Shown here: piece by piece, positions 42,711 to 51,452 of the stretch
Layout of the letters: the number at the start of each line of letters is the position of its first letter
Position numbering within the stretch: the stretch's first letter is position 1
NCBI GenBank assembly: GCA_945869965.1
Contig: CAMBRC010000014.1
Span: forward strand, 1 to 57,761
Source of the DNA: Asaia bogorensis
GTDB lineage: Bacteria > Pseudomonadota > Alphaproteobacteria > Acetobacterales > Acetobacteraceae
Direction: 5' to 3'
Length of the DNA: 57,761 nt
Position numbers and translations under genes: made by a program
Notes under the pieces: model-generated
Seen by the model: only the letters and a program-made list of their open reading frames with translations
Told to the model about the DNA's origin: nothing
Databases searched by the model: none

Positions 42711-43739
42711 ATGACCGCGCCTGTCCGTTTCGGTATCCTGGGTGCCGCCAATATCGCCCGCCAGTTCACCCGCGGCGTGGCGGGCTCGACGCTTGCGACC
42801 GTTGACGCCGTCGCCAGCCGGGGGGCGGAGAAGGCCGCTGCCTTCGCCGCCGAGCATGGCATCCCGCGCCATCACGCCAGCTATGACGCGCTGCTGGCCG
42901 ATCCCGCGATCGAGGCGATCTACATCCCGCTGCCCAACGACATGCATTGCGAATGGGCCATCCGCTGTGTGCAGGCCGGCAAGCATGTGCTGTGCGAAAA
43001 GCCGCTGGCGATGGGAGCCGAGGAGGCACAGCTTATGTATGACGCCGCGCGGAAGGCGGGCGTGCACCTGGTCGAGGCCTACCCCTATATGTCGCAGCCG
43101 CAGACGCTGCGGGTGCGGGCGCTGCTGGCCGAGCGCACCGTGGGGCAGATCCAGCTCATCACCACGGCGTTCGGCTTCGCCCTGGTCGCGCCCGACGGCA
43201 CGCCGCTGGGCAATCCGGAGAATATCCGGCTGCTGCCGGCGCGCGGCGGCGGCGGGCTGATGGATGCCGGCACCTATGCGATGAGCATGGCGCGGATCAT
43301 CGCCGGCGAACGCCCGGCACGCGCCTTCGCCACCGCGCGCAACACCAAGACCGGCGTGGACCAAACGGTGGTGGCGATGCTGGAATTCCCCTCCGGCGCC
43401 ATCGCCCAGGTGACCAGCTGCATGTCCGCCGCCATGCATCGCCACGCCGTGATCGTCGGCGAAAAGGGCGTGATCGAGACCAGCTACAGCAATCACGCCC
43501 CTGCGGAGCGCACGCTAAACCTGCGGGTCAAGCGCGGGACCGCCGGGACAATTCCGTTCGAAACCGAGACCCTGGCGGGCGGCGACGGCTTCCGCCTGGA
43601 GGCCGAGTCGTTCGCGCGCATGGTCCGCGAGGGTGCGCAGGCGTGGAACGGCTGCACCGAGGCGGAATCGATCGACACCGCGCTGGCGCTCACCGCCATC
43701 GCCCGCAGCGCCCGCGAGGGTGGCTGGATCAATGTCTGA
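42711..43739 (+). CDS. Gfo/Idh/MocA family oxidoreductase
   Basis: This encodes 342 residues from the ATG at 42711, with AAGGG upstream. The N-terminus has RFGILGAANIARQF (Rossmann) and the signature VLCEKPLAM with the catalytic lysine. The second domain includes GGGGLMDAGTYAM. The family oxidises or reduces sugar or sugar-alcohol derivatives using NAD(P). It starts 71 bp after the LysR gene and runs into the peptide-binding gene, which suggests coordinated expression. Confidence 0.9.
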   Translation: MTAPVRFGILGAANIARQFTRGVAGSTLATVDAVASRGAEKAAAFAAEHGIPRHHASYDALLADPAIEAIYIPLPNDMHCEWAIRCVQAGKHVLCEKPLAMGAEEAQLMYDAARKAGVHLVEAYPYMSQPQTLRVRALLAERTVGQIQLITTAFGFALVAPDGTPLGNPENIRLLPARGGGGLMDAGTYAMSMARIIAGERPARAFATARNTKTGVDQTVVAMLEFPSGAIAQVTSCMSAAMHRHAVIVGEKGVIETSYSNHAPAERTLNLRVKRGTAGTIPFETETLAGGDGFRLEAESFARMVREGAQAWNGCTEAESIDTALALTAIARSAREGGWINV

Positions 43740-43760
43740 CCGCGACCAGGGAGAAACACC

Positions 43761-45320
43761 ATGAAACGCCGCAGCTTCCTCAAGGCTGGATTCGCCGCCA
43801 CGCTCGCAGCCCCCGCCATCGCCCAGCCGGTGCCAACCCTGCGCTTCATCCCGCAGGCCAACCTGACGGTGCTGGACCCGGTCTGGACCACGGCGACGGT
43901 CACCTTCAACCACGCATGGTACGTGTTCGACACGCTGTACGCCACCGACAGCCAAGGCGCCTACAAGCCGCAGATGGCCGAGGGCCACAGCGTCTCGGCC
44001 GATGGCCGCATCTGGCGCTTCCGCCTGCGCGACGGGTTGTTCTTCCACGACGGCGAACCGGTGCGCGCCGCCGATTGCGCCGCCTCGATGGCACGCTGGG
44101 CCAAGCGCGACCAGTTCGGCCAAATCCTCGACCGCGCGGTCGAGACCTGGGGCACCGCGGATGACCGAACCGTCGAGATCAAACTGAAGCGGCCCTTCCC
44201 GCTGCTGCTGGCCGCCATCGCCAAGACCGAAGGCCCGCCCTTCATCATGCCGGAGCGCCTGGCCAAGACCGATGCCAACACCGCGGTGCGCGAGGTCGTC
44301 GGCAGCGGGCCGTTCCGCTTCGTAGCCGAGGAATACAATTCCGGTAGCCGGACGGTGTACGCTAGGTTCGACAAGTATGTGCCGCGCCAGGAAGCGCCGG
44401 ACGGCACCGCGGGCGGCAAGGTGGCGCATTTCGGCCGCGTGGTCTGGAACGTCATCCCCGATCCCTCCACCGCCGGTGCGGCCCTGCAGAACAACGAGGC
44501 CGACTGGTGGGAGCGCCCGCTGGTCGACCTGATCCCGACCCTGTTGAAGAACCCGGCGATCCGTGCCGAGGTGACCGATCCGGCCGGGCGGCTGTCCATT
44601 GCGCGGCTGAACTGCCTGCAACCGCCGTTCAACGACGTGCGCCTGCGCCGCGCCGTGCTCGCCACCATCCGCCAGGAAGACTACATGCGCGCCAGCCGCG
44701 GCGACGACGAGAAGCTGTGGACCACCAGCCGCAGCCTGTTCCCGCGCAACACGCCGTATTTCCAGGACCACGCCGACCTGATGCCCGGCAACCTCGACCG
44801 CGCCCGCGCCCTGTTGAAGGAGGCCGGCTATGCCGGGCAGAAGGTGGTGATCATCAATCCCACCGATTTCCCCGATATCGGCCCGCATGGCCTGGTCACC
44901 AACGAAAACCTCAAGAAGATCGGCATGAACGTGGAGCTGCGCGAGAGCGACTGGGGCACCGTGGTCCAGCGCCGCGCCTCGCGCGAGCCGGTGGACAAGG
45001 GCGGCTGGAGCCTCTTCCACACCGGCGGCGGCGCCCCGGGCTATGGCTCGCCGATGTCGGCGCTGGTGCGCGGCCAGGGCGCGAAAGGCTGGTTCGGCTG
45101 GTGGGAGAGTGCGCGCGCCGAGGAGCTGGCCGAGGCCTGGGTGGACGAGCCGGACGCAGCCGCCCAGGCGAAGATCGCCCAGGAGCTCGGCCGCCTGGCG
45201 CTGGAGGAGGTGGCGACCGTGCCGGTCGGGCAGTACTACCTGCAGACCGCCTATCGCACCTCGCTGCGCGACATGATCAAGGGGATCGCGCCGTTCCCCT
45301 GGGGCATCCGCCCGGCGTAG
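43761..45320 (+). CDS. ABC transporter substrate-binding protein, peptide/nickel type (SBP_bac_5)
   Basis: This encodes 519 residues. A Tat signal peptide begins KRRSFLKAGF, with cleavage near PAIAQPV. The large domain includes LRDGLFFHDGEPVRAADCAASM and VIPDPSTAGAALQNNEADWW, typical of DppA/OppA proteins. It presents peptides or opine-like or glycoside ligands to an importer that is not in the window. GGGAGAAACACC precedes the start. It follows the oxidoreductase gene by 21 bp. Confidence 0.9.
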   Translation: MKRRSFLKAGFAATLAAPAIAQPVPTLRFIPQANLTVLDPVWTTATVTFNHAWYVFDTLYATDSQGAYKPQMAEGHSVSADGRIWRFRLRDGLFFHDGEPVRAADCAASMARWAKRDQFGQILDRAVETWGTADDRTVEIKLKRPFPLLLAAIAKTEGPPFIMPERLAKTDANTAVREVVGSGPFRFVAEEYNSGSRTVYARFDKYVPRQEAPDGTAGGKVAHFGRVVWNVIPDPSTAGAALQNNEADWWERPLVDLIPTLLKNPAIRAEVTDPAGRLSIARLNCLQPPFNDVRLRRAVLATIRQEDYMRASRGDDEKLWTTSRSLFPRNTPYFQDHADLMPGNLDRARALLKEAGYAGQKVVIINPTDFPDIGPHGLVTNENLKKIGMNVELRESDWGTVVQRRASREPVDKGGWSLFHTGGGAPGYGSPMSALVRGQGAKGWFGWWESARAEELAEAWVDEPDAAAQAKIAQELGRLALEEVATVPVGQYYLQTAYRTSLRDMIKGIAPFPWGIRPA

Positions 45321-45334
45321 CAAAGGGAAAGACA

Positions 45335-46459
45335 ATGACCGACATGTATGTGCCGCCGGCGGACGCCGCCGCCTGGGAAACGATGGCGCCGGAGCAAGCG
45401 GGCTTCGACGCGGCGAAGCTGGCCGATGCGGTGGCGTTTGCCGAGGCCAACGAAAGCAAGTGGCTGCGCGACATCCGCGCCCAGCTTGAGACTGGAACCT
45501 TCGAGCCACCACCGGACAACTTCCTGTTCGGGCCAGTGGCGGCTCGCGGCGGGCCGAACGGGCTCATTCTCCGTGGCGGCAAGTTGGTCGCCTCCTGGGG
45601 CGATACGCGCCAGGTCGACATGACCTTCAGCGTCGCCAAGAGCTACCTGTCGATCCTGGCCGGCATCGCGGTGGCCGATGGCTTGATCCGCGACCTCGAT
45701 GAGCCCGTGGGCCGCACGGTGGACGATGGCGGCTTCGACGGGCCGCATAACGGCGCCATCACCTGGCGCCATCTGCTGCACCAGACCTCGGAATGGGAGG
45801 GCACGCTGTTCGGCAAGGCCGACCAGGTGGATCGCAACCGGGCGCTGGCCACCGAGTTCAACGGCCGGCCGAACGCGAAGAAGGGCGACGCAAGGCCGCT
45901 GGCGGAACCGGGGAGCTACTGGGAATACAACGACGTCCGGGTGAACCGACTGAGCCTGGCACTGTTGCGCCGCTTCGGCCGGGCACTGCCAGACGTGTTC
46001 GCCGAGCGGGTGATGGGGCCGATCGGCGCGTCGAACGACTGGCGCTGGACCGGCTATTCCAACTCCTTCGTGCTGGCCGGCGGACGCAATGTGCGCTCGG
46101 TGTCCGGCGGCGGGCATTGGGGCGGGGGCGTGTTCATCCATTCCGAGGACCAGGCGCGCATCGGGCTGATGATGGCGCGGCGGGGCGCCTGGGGCGAGCG
46201 GCGCATCCTGTCCGAGGACTGGATTCGACAATCGCTGGTGCCCTGCCCGATCAAGCCCGATTACGGCTTCCTATGGTGGCTCAACACCGGGCGCACGCCG
46301 AAGCCTAGCGCGCCGGCGGATAGCTATTGGGCCACCGGGGCGGGCGGGAACTACACATGGGTCGATCCGACCAATGACATCGTCGCCGTGCTGCGCTGGA
46401 TCGATTCGAACCAGCTCGATGCCTGGACCGGAAAGGTGCTGGGCGCGCTAAAGGGATGA
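45335..46459 (+). CDS. Serine hydrolase of the beta-lactamase/class C family
   Basis: This encodes 374 residues. The SxxK motif is SVAK in FSVAKSYLS and the YxN motif is YND in YWEYNDVRVN; the later triad is less clear. Such proteins act as esterases, peptidases or amidases rather than true lactamases. There is no signal peptide, so a cytoplasmic role is probable. AAAGGGAAA lies upstream of the start. It starts 14 bp after the binding-protein stop, so it may process the imported substrate. Confidence 0.88.
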   Translation: MTDMYVPPADAAAWETMAPEQAGFDAAKLADAVAFAEANESKWLRDIRAQLETGTFEPPPDNFLFGPVAARGGPNGLILRGGKLVASWGDTRQVDMTFSVAKSYLSILAGIAVADGLIRDLDEPVGRTVDDGGFDGPHNGAITWRHLLHQTSEWEGTLFGKADQVDRNRALATEFNGRPNAKKGDARPLAEPGSYWEYNDVRVNRLSLALLRRFGRALPDVFAERVMGPIGASNDWRWTGYSNSFVLAGGRNVRSVSGGGHWGGGVFIHSEDQARIGLMMARRGAWGERRILSEDWIRQSLVPCPIKPDYGFLWWLNTGRTPKPSAPADSYWATGAGGNYTWVDPTNDIVAVLRWIDSNQLDAWTGKVLGALKG

Positions 46460-47145
46460 AGACGGCCCTGGTCACCGGCGGTGGGCGTGGCATCGGCCGG
46501 GCGGTCGCCGAACGGTTGTTGGCCGATGGCTGGCGCGTCGTGGTGGCCGACATCACCGCGGATGGGCCAGACGGCGTGCGCTCGGTGCGGGCCGATGTCG
46601 GCGACGAGGCAGCGGTGGCGGCTCTGGTCGGCGGCATTGCCACCACGGAAGGACGGCTCGATGCGCTGGTGTGCAATGCCGGGTTCGGCATTACCAAGCC
46701 ACTGGCGCAGCTTTCGCTGGTTGAGTGGTCGTCGGTGCTGGCGACCAATCTGACCAGCACGTTTCTTCTGGCACGGGCCGGCGAGGCGATGTTGCGGGCG
46801 GCGAAGGGGGCGATCGTCACCATCGCCTCCACCCGGGCGCACCAGTCCGAGCCGGATTCGGAGGCTTATGCGGCGTCCAAGGGTGGGCTGGTGGCATTGA
46901 CGCATGCGCTGGCGGCCAGTTTGGCCGGGGATGTCCGGGTGAACTGCATCAGTCCCGGGTGGATCCTGACTAAGGGGCCCGCGCCAACTGCGGCGGATGA
47001 GGCGCAGCACTGGGCGGGGCGCGTTGGGCGGGCGGAAGATGTCGCGGCGGCGGTGGCGTTTCTGGTGGGTGACGAGGCCGGGTTCATCACCGGGGCGGAA
47101 CTTGTTGTCGATGGCGGAATGACGCGAAAGATGATCTATGTTTGA
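46456..47145 (+). CDS. SDR family oxidoreductase
   Basis: This encodes 229 residues. The glycine motif is TGGGRGIG, the NAG motif is CNAG, and the catalytic YxxxK is AYAASKGG. It is a complete, canonical SDR, unlike the SDR at 16.9 kb. The ATG overlaps the hydrolase stop by 4 bp, so it belongs to the same operon. It reduces or oxidises a carbonyl or hydroxyl group of an unknown substrate. Confidence 0.9.
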   Translation: MKTALVTGGGRGIGRAVAERLLADGWRVVVADITADGPDGVRSVRADVGDEAAVAALVGGIATTEGRLDALVCNAGFGITKPLAQLSLVEWSSVLATNLTSTFLLARAGEAMLRAAKGAIVTIASTRAHQSEPDSEAYAASKGGLVALTHALAASLAGDVRVNCISPGWILTKGPAPTAADEAQHWAGRVGRAEDVAAAVAFLVGDEAGFITGAELVVDGGMTRKMIYV

Positions 47146-47172
47146 GGTGGCGGGATCTGGGGGAGGACGGGG

Positions 47173-47583
47173 ATGAGCCGTGATGAAATCGAGGCCTGGT
47201 TGCGGCGGGTCTATGCCGTGCGTGCCGCAGGGGATGTCGCGTCGGCCATGGCCATGATGGGTCCGGACACGACATACCGCATGGCCGGGGATGCCGGCAC
47301 GTCGCCGATCCCGGCGGTGGCGCAGCGCGGTGCGGCGCTCGGCGCGATGCTTGAGGCGATGTGTGCCGCGATGCCCGCGCGCAGCCTCGAACTGGCGCGG
47401 GTGATCGTCGATGGCGACACCGCCGCGGTGGAGGTGCGGGCAAGGCTGGTTTTCGCGCCAACCGGTGAGGAGTTCGACACCAGCTGGGTCGGTCTTTGGA
47501 CTTTTCGAAACGGCAAGCCCGTGGAGGCGGTCGAGTACATCGACACCGCACGGTTTGCGCAGTTGCAGGCCAGCGCCGGGTAG
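47173..47583 (+). CDS. NTF2-like/SnoaL-type small protein
   Basis: This encodes 136 residues. The alpha/beta cone fold of the NTF2-like superfamily is suggested by the helix-rich start EIEAWLRRVYAVRAAGD, then alternating strands ending VGLWTFRNGKPVEAVEYID. Members are cyclases, isomerases or ligand-binding proteins. GGAGGACGGGG lies upstream of the ATG. It is probably the last gene of the operon begun at 42.7 kb and converges with the aminotransferase gene, 2 bp away. Confidence 0.82.
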   Translation: MSRDEIEAWLRRVYAVRAAGDVASAMAMMGPDTTYRMAGDAGTSPIPAVAQRGAALGAMLEAMCAAMPARSLELARVIVDGDTAAVEVRARLVFAPTGEEFDTSWVGLWTFRNGKPVEAVEYIDTARFAQLQASAG

Positions 47584-47585
47584 GG

Positions 47586-48878
47586 TCAGGCTGGGATTTC
47601 GCGGAGCACCTCGTCCCAGGCGGCGAGGAAGGCGTTGGCGTGTTCCATCTTGAACACCAGGGGCGGGCGGATTTTTACCACGTTGCGGAAGATGCCGGCG
47701 TTGGACATCAGGAAGCCTTTGTCTTTCAGGCGGTTGACGATGTCGACGGTGGTTTCGACGTCGGCGGTGCCGTCGGGGTGGACCATCTCGACGCCGATGA
47801 ACAGGCCGACGCCGCGGATGTCGCCGATCTTGGGGTGGGGGCGCTTTTGCAGTTCGGATTTCAGGTGGGCGCCGACGGTGGCGACGCTGTCGGTGAGGTT
47901 TTCGCGATCGATGTAGTCGATGACGGCGCTGCCGACGGCGGCCTGGAGAGGGCTGGAGGCGAAGGTGTTGAAGTAGCGGGTTTTGGCCCGGAAGGTTTCG
48001 ACCAGGTCGCGGCTGGCGGCGGTGGCGGCGATGGGCAGGCCGTTGCCCATCGGCTTGCCGGTGACGACGATGTCTGGCTTGAGGCCGGAGACTTCGTAGC
48101 CCCACCATTTGCCGGCGCGGGCGTAGCCGGCCTGGACTTCGTCGGAGATCACCAGGCCGCCGGCCTTGTGGACGAGGTCGCTGGCTTTTTCCATGAAGCC
48201 GGCGGGGATGTTGGGCAGGCCTTCGTTGGCGAGGATGGAGCAGAGGATGAGGGCGGCGAAGCCTTCGCCGCTGGCGTTCAGGCTGTCGATGGAGTGCTGG
48301 AGTTTGGCGAGATAGGCGTCGGTCAGTTCGGCTTCGGTGAGGCCGGCTTGGATCGGGCGGTAGGTTTCGGGGAAGGGGAAGCTGCGGACGTCGGGCACGG
48401 CGTTGCTGCCCAGAGAGAGGCGGGTGAGCTTGCTGACCAGCTCGGAATTGCCGTGATAGGTGCCGTCGGTGCAGATGATGCCCTGTTTGCCCGTGGCGAA
48501 GCGGGCCATGCGCAGGGCGACTTCGTTGGCTTCGGTTCCGGAGCAGGAGACGATGACGGATTCGATCGGGCCTGCGGTTTGCTTGCCATCGTGCAGGGCG
48601 GCGAGTTTTTCGCAGAATTCGATGATGCCTTCGTGCAGGTAGCGGGAGTGCACGTTCAGGGTGGATTGCTGGCGGACCATGGCTTCGACGACGGCCGGGT
48701 TGGCGTGGCCGATGCAAGGGACGTTGTTGTACATGTCGATGTAGCGCCGGCCGGCGGGGTCGTAGAGGTTGACGCCGTCGCCGCGGACGAGGTGGAGGGG
48801 CTCGTTGTAGAAGAGCGGGGTGCCGGCGCCCATGGCGTGGTCGCGGCGGGCCTGGATTTGTTGGGTGGTGCTGTCCAT
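47586..48878 (-). CDS. Class III (aspartate-family) aminotransferase
   Basis: This encodes 430 residues. PLP lysine is in VVTGKPMGNGLP, and ISDEVQAGYARAGKWWG and YNNVPCIGHANP are conserved. The class III fold uses amino donors with a distal amine, such as omega-amino acids, beta-alanine or taurine-like compounds. Substrate is not decided. The start is preceded by GAAAGA. It converges with the NTF2-like gene. Confidence 0.9.
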   Translation of the reverse strand: MDSTTQQIQARRDHAMGAGTPLFYNEPLHLVRGDGVNLYDPAGRRYIDMYNNVPCIGHANPAVVEAMVRQQSTLNVHSRYLHEGIIEFCEKLAALHDGKQTAGPIESVIVSCSGTEANEVALRMARFATGKQGIICTDGTYHGNSELVSKLTRLSLGSNAVPDVRSFPFPETYRPIQAGLTEAELTDAYLAKLQHSIDSLNASGEGFAALILCSILANEGLPNIPAGFMEKASDLVHKAGGLVISDEVQAGYARAGKWWGYEVSGLKPDIVVTGKPMGNGLPIAATAASRDLVETFRAKTRYFNTFASSPLQAAVGSAVIDYIDRENLTDSVATVGAHLKSELQKRPHPKIGDIRGVGLFIGVEMVHPDGTADVETTVDIVNRLKDKGFLMSNAGIFRNVVKIRPPLVFKMEHANAFLAAWDEVLREIPA

Positions 48879-48982
48879 CGTCTTTCTCCGGCGGTTCCTG
48901 CGACGCGGTAGTGGGGCGCATGTGTGGCCTGGTGTCCAGCCCCTTTGGGGGATGGGCGGGGTTATTTTGTTGCTATATCGTA

Positions 48983-49504
48983 TTAATTTAGACGCGGTTG
49001 TGCGACCCCACGAGGGGGTGTTTGGCGGCAGATGGGAGTTGGGGCGGATGGGGGTGCACGTGCCCGCGGTGGATTACGAGGTGGCGAGATTGGGCGCGGG
49101 TTCGGATCGCGCCGCGCAGGGCGGGCATGGGGGTGGCTTGGGGGGGTATCAGCGGCTTGGCGGTGACGCGGGAAGAAGCGTGGATCCTTCACTGCGTTCG
49201 GGATGACGATGGGGGTGGGGGATGGGCGGCGGTTTTTGGGGTGGGTTGCGGCGCGGGGGGCGGAGTCCGGGTTGGTTCGGATGGGGGGCGTGGGGCGAGT
49301 GGGGGGCGGGGGGAGGTTGCCGGACTGCCAGAGGCGGAGGATTTGTTCGAGGCGGGCGAAGATGCGCGCGAAGATGGCGGCGATCAGGGCTGCGACCAGG
49401 GCTTCTGGGGATTTGGGCGCACGTCTCCAACCCGCCCCCGAGGGGGCGATGGGAGCGCGGAGGCTGGCGAGGTGGTCGGCCAGCCGGGATGTCTGGGTAT
49501 CCAT
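48983..49504 (-). CDS. Candidate small Pro/Arg-rich protein, paralogue of the ORF at 32.3 kb
   Basis: This encodes 173 residues from the ATG at 49504. The N-terminal half has ADHLASLRAPIAPSG, a helix VAALIAAIFARIFARLEQIL and LWQSGNLPPPPTRP. The C-terminal half is Pro/Arg-rich and low-complexity. The helix-LWQxGxLP order matches the ORF starting at 32292. I recall similar unannotated ORFs in Acetobacteraceae, but have not verified them. The 38-bp repeat copy at 49171 lies inside the frame. Function is unknown, and it may not be translated. Confidence 0.45.
   Translation of the reverse strand: MDTQTSRLADHLASLRAPIAPSGAGWRRAPKSPEALVAALIAAIFARIFARLEQILRLWQSGNLPPPPTRPTPPIRTNPDSAPRAATHPKNRRPSPTPIVIPNAVKDPRFFPRHRQAADTPPSHPHARPARRDPNPRPISPPRNPPRARAPPSAPTPICRQTPPRGVAQPRLN
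49171..49208. repeat. 38-bp dispersed repeat (inverted copy of 32147-32184)
   Basis: GGAAGAAGCGTGGATCCTTC begins a block that is the reverse complement of 32147-32184 with three mismatches. It falls inside the small Pro/Arg-rich ORF on the minus strand. Confidence 0.8.
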
Positions 49505-49691
49505 TCGTGGGTAATTTATCTGATACACACGGGCGGCGCAAGGTTTTTTATCTTTACCGTGTGGGCGGTGTGGTGACCCCTCACCCACCCCTCGTCCCCA
49601 CGGGGAGAGGGTTTTGTTTACAGTATAATTTCGGATTTTCCCTGGGGGGGGATGGTGGAATGCCAAAGCGCATTCCACCATGCGGGCGAGC

Positions 49692-49731
49692 GGATGAAGT
49701 TTTTTTGCTTCTTTTTGTTCACAAAAAGAAG
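49692..49731. repeat. Composite palindromic repeat, single arm (copy 13)
   Basis: GGATGAAGTTTTTTTG runs into the palindrome at 49708-49731. The end lies 2 bp before the stop of the fusion gene. Upstream, GGAATGCCAAAGCGCATTCC at about 49657-49676 is an inverted repeat and could act as the core hairpin. The rest of the gap 49505-49691 includes a GC-rich CCCTCACCC...GGGAGAGGG stretch. Confidence 0.85.
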
Positions 49732-49733
49732 GC

Positions 49734-51449
49734 CTACCTTCCTAGAGCAGCGGCGACGGCGGCTTGGACGTGCATGGGCGAGACGGACCAGCGGAGGTCG
49801 TGGACCCAGTCGGTGGGTTGGCCGGGCAGCGCGCGGCCGGGAACGCAGTCGTAGTCGAGGTTTCCCAGGGCGGCGAGGCGGCGGAAGGCCCAGTGCTGGT
49901 AGGCGTCCATCACCAGTTCGACGACACGGCAGCCCGGGGGGGCGAAGACGAGGTTGGTGAGGCCGGCGCCGTGCGGGGCGACGACGAGTTCGGCCTGGCG
50001 GAACAGGGCGGCCTGGGCGGCGAGGGACAGGGTTTCCAGGCGGATCGGGGTGACGCCGGCGCCGGCCAGGGCGTCGATCACCTCGTCTTCGTTGGCCAGG
50101 GGGCGGTTGGTGCCGGCGCGCCGGTCGATATAGATGCGGCGCGGCAGGGACGGGTTGTGGGGGGCGTGCGGCACCAGGTTGGCGAGGGTCCGGTGCAGGT
50201 CCGGGTGGGGCCAGAAGCCGTCGGCCATGCGCCAAGGTATCAGCAATTCGGTCACGGTCACGGAGTCGGTGGGGCCGAGCGGCCAGACTTCGAGGTTGCG
50301 GGTGATGCCGGAGAGGGCGAGGGTCTGGGCGGCGAAGGGGGCGAGGCTGGCGGGGACGAGCACGCCGGTGCAGCGCGCCAGGGTTTGGGCGTTGGCGGCG
50401 GCGAGGCGGCCGATGCCGTCGATCATCCAGTGGTAGTAGTTCCAGTGGCTGCCGCAGAGCAGGCTGAGCCAGGTGCCCTTGAGGGGCACGGGGGGGGAGT
50501 CGCCGAGCAGGACGATGCCGTCGGCGGTTCTGGCGAAGCCTTGGCGTTGCTCGGCCACGTGCAACACCGTGTCGGCGACGACGGCGCCGAAATCCGCGAA
50601 ACCAGTACCCGCGCCGCGTTCGGCGACGACGATGCCGCCATCGCCGTGGACGCGAACATCGGTGAAGCCGCAGACCCAGGGGATCATCGAGCGGAAGGAG
50701 GGGTCATCCCATTTGGCGCCGCCGGGGGTTTCGTGCGGCTCCAGCATGGGCATGAGCTGGGCGCCGAGGTGGAGCGGCGGCAGGGCGATGTCGATGGCGT
50801 CCCCGGTCTGGGTGCCGCTGGCGAGGCCGCGCAGGGGGCTGTCGGGTTTGGCGTGGAAGATCTCGGCCAGGGTGTGCGTGGGGTAGGTGCCGGTATGGGG
50901 CGCGGCGAGATGGGGCGCGGCGAGATGGGGCGCGGCGAGATGGGCCGGGGCAAGGATCGGTGGGGTGGTTTGAGGTTGGAGCGCGGGGGCAAGCCCTGGC
51001 GGCCGGGCACGGAACAGGCCGATGACGCGCGAGGTCATCACCACCGCGTCGTGTTGGTTCAGCACTTCGATGGCGGTGTGGACGATGCCGCGATCGGGCT
51101 TGCTGCGGCTGGGTCGGGCGTCAGCGATGGTGGCACGGACACGCAGGCGGTCGCCGGGCTTCACCGGCTGGGTCCAGCGCAGTTCGTCCACGCCGGGCGA
51201 GCCCAGGGCGGCGTTGGGCGGGATGAAATGATCGACCATCAGGCGCATGGCGACGGCGGCGGTGTTCCAGCCGCTGGCCACCAGTTCGCCGAAGGCCGAG
51301 GCGCGGGCGGCCTCGGGGTCGATGTGGAAGGGCTGGGGGTCGTAGCGGGCGGCGAAGCCGATGATCTCGGCCAGGGTCATGACAAAATCACCGAATTCCT
51401 CGACCTGTCCGGGGACGAAGTCTTCGAACCAGCGTTCCGGCGGTGCCAT
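49734..51449 (-). CDS. Fusion protein: MaoC-like hotdog domain plus glycosyltransferase family 61 domain
   Basis: This encodes 571 residues in one open frame. Residues 1-150 form a MaoC-type hotdog domain: ARYDPQPFHIDPEAARA has the catalytic D37/H42 pair, and GELVASGW and DRLRVRATI follow. Residues 151-190 are a Pro/Ala linker with three LAAPH repeats. Residues ~195-571 match GT61/DUF563: SHWNYYHWMIDGIGRL, IYIDRRAGTNRPL and APHGAGLTNLVF. MaoC acts on CoA thioesters; GT61 adds sugars. I know of no such standard fusion. It starts 3 bp after the ketopantoate reductase-like gene stop. Confidence 0.85.
   Translation of the reverse strand: MAPPERWFEDFVPGQVEEFGDFVMTLAEIIGFAARYDPQPFHIDPEAARASAFGELVASGWNTAAVAMRLMVDHFIPPNAALGSPGVDELRWTQPVKPGDRLRVRATIADARPSRSKPDRGIVHTAIEVLNQHDAVVMTSRVIGLFRARPPGLAPALQPQTTPPILAPAHLAAPHLAAPHLAAPHTGTYPTHTLAEIFHAKPDSPLRGLASGTQTGDAIDIALPPLHLGAQLMPMLEPHETPGGAKWDDPSFRSMIPWVCGFTDVRVHGDGGIVVAERGAGTGFADFGAVVADTVLHVAEQRQGFARTADGIVLLGDSPPVPLKGTWLSLLCGSHWNYYHWMIDGIGRLAAANAQTLARCTGVLVPASLAPFAAQTLALSGITRNLEVWPLGPTDSVTVTELLIPWRMADGFWPHPDLHRTLANLVPHAPHNPSLPRRIYIDRRAGTNRPLANEDEVIDALAGAGVTPIRLETLSLAAQAALFRQAELVVAPHGAGLTNLVFAPPGCRVVELVMDAYQHWAFRRLAALGNLDYDCVPGRALPGQPTDWVHDLRWSVSPMHVQAAVAAALGR
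50897..50941. repeat. 15-bp tandem repeat inside the MaoC-GT61 linker
   Basis: GGGGCGCGGCGAGAT occurs three times in perfect succession (50897-50911, 50912-50926, 50927-50941), encoding LAAPH three times on the minus strand. A fourth, degenerate unit follows. The repeat expands or shrinks the linker in frame. Confidence 0.92.
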
Positions 51450-51452
51450 CGC

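Noticed and set aside
46351-48921. 856-codon open frame on the minus strand
   Set aside because: It is an Arg/Pro/His-rich shadow covering the class III aminotransferase and SDR genes in other frames.
50897-50941. 15-bp tandem repeat as an assembly artefact
   Set aside because: It keeps the frame and forms a plausible Pro/Ala linker with a degenerate fourth unit, as expected for a natural repeat.
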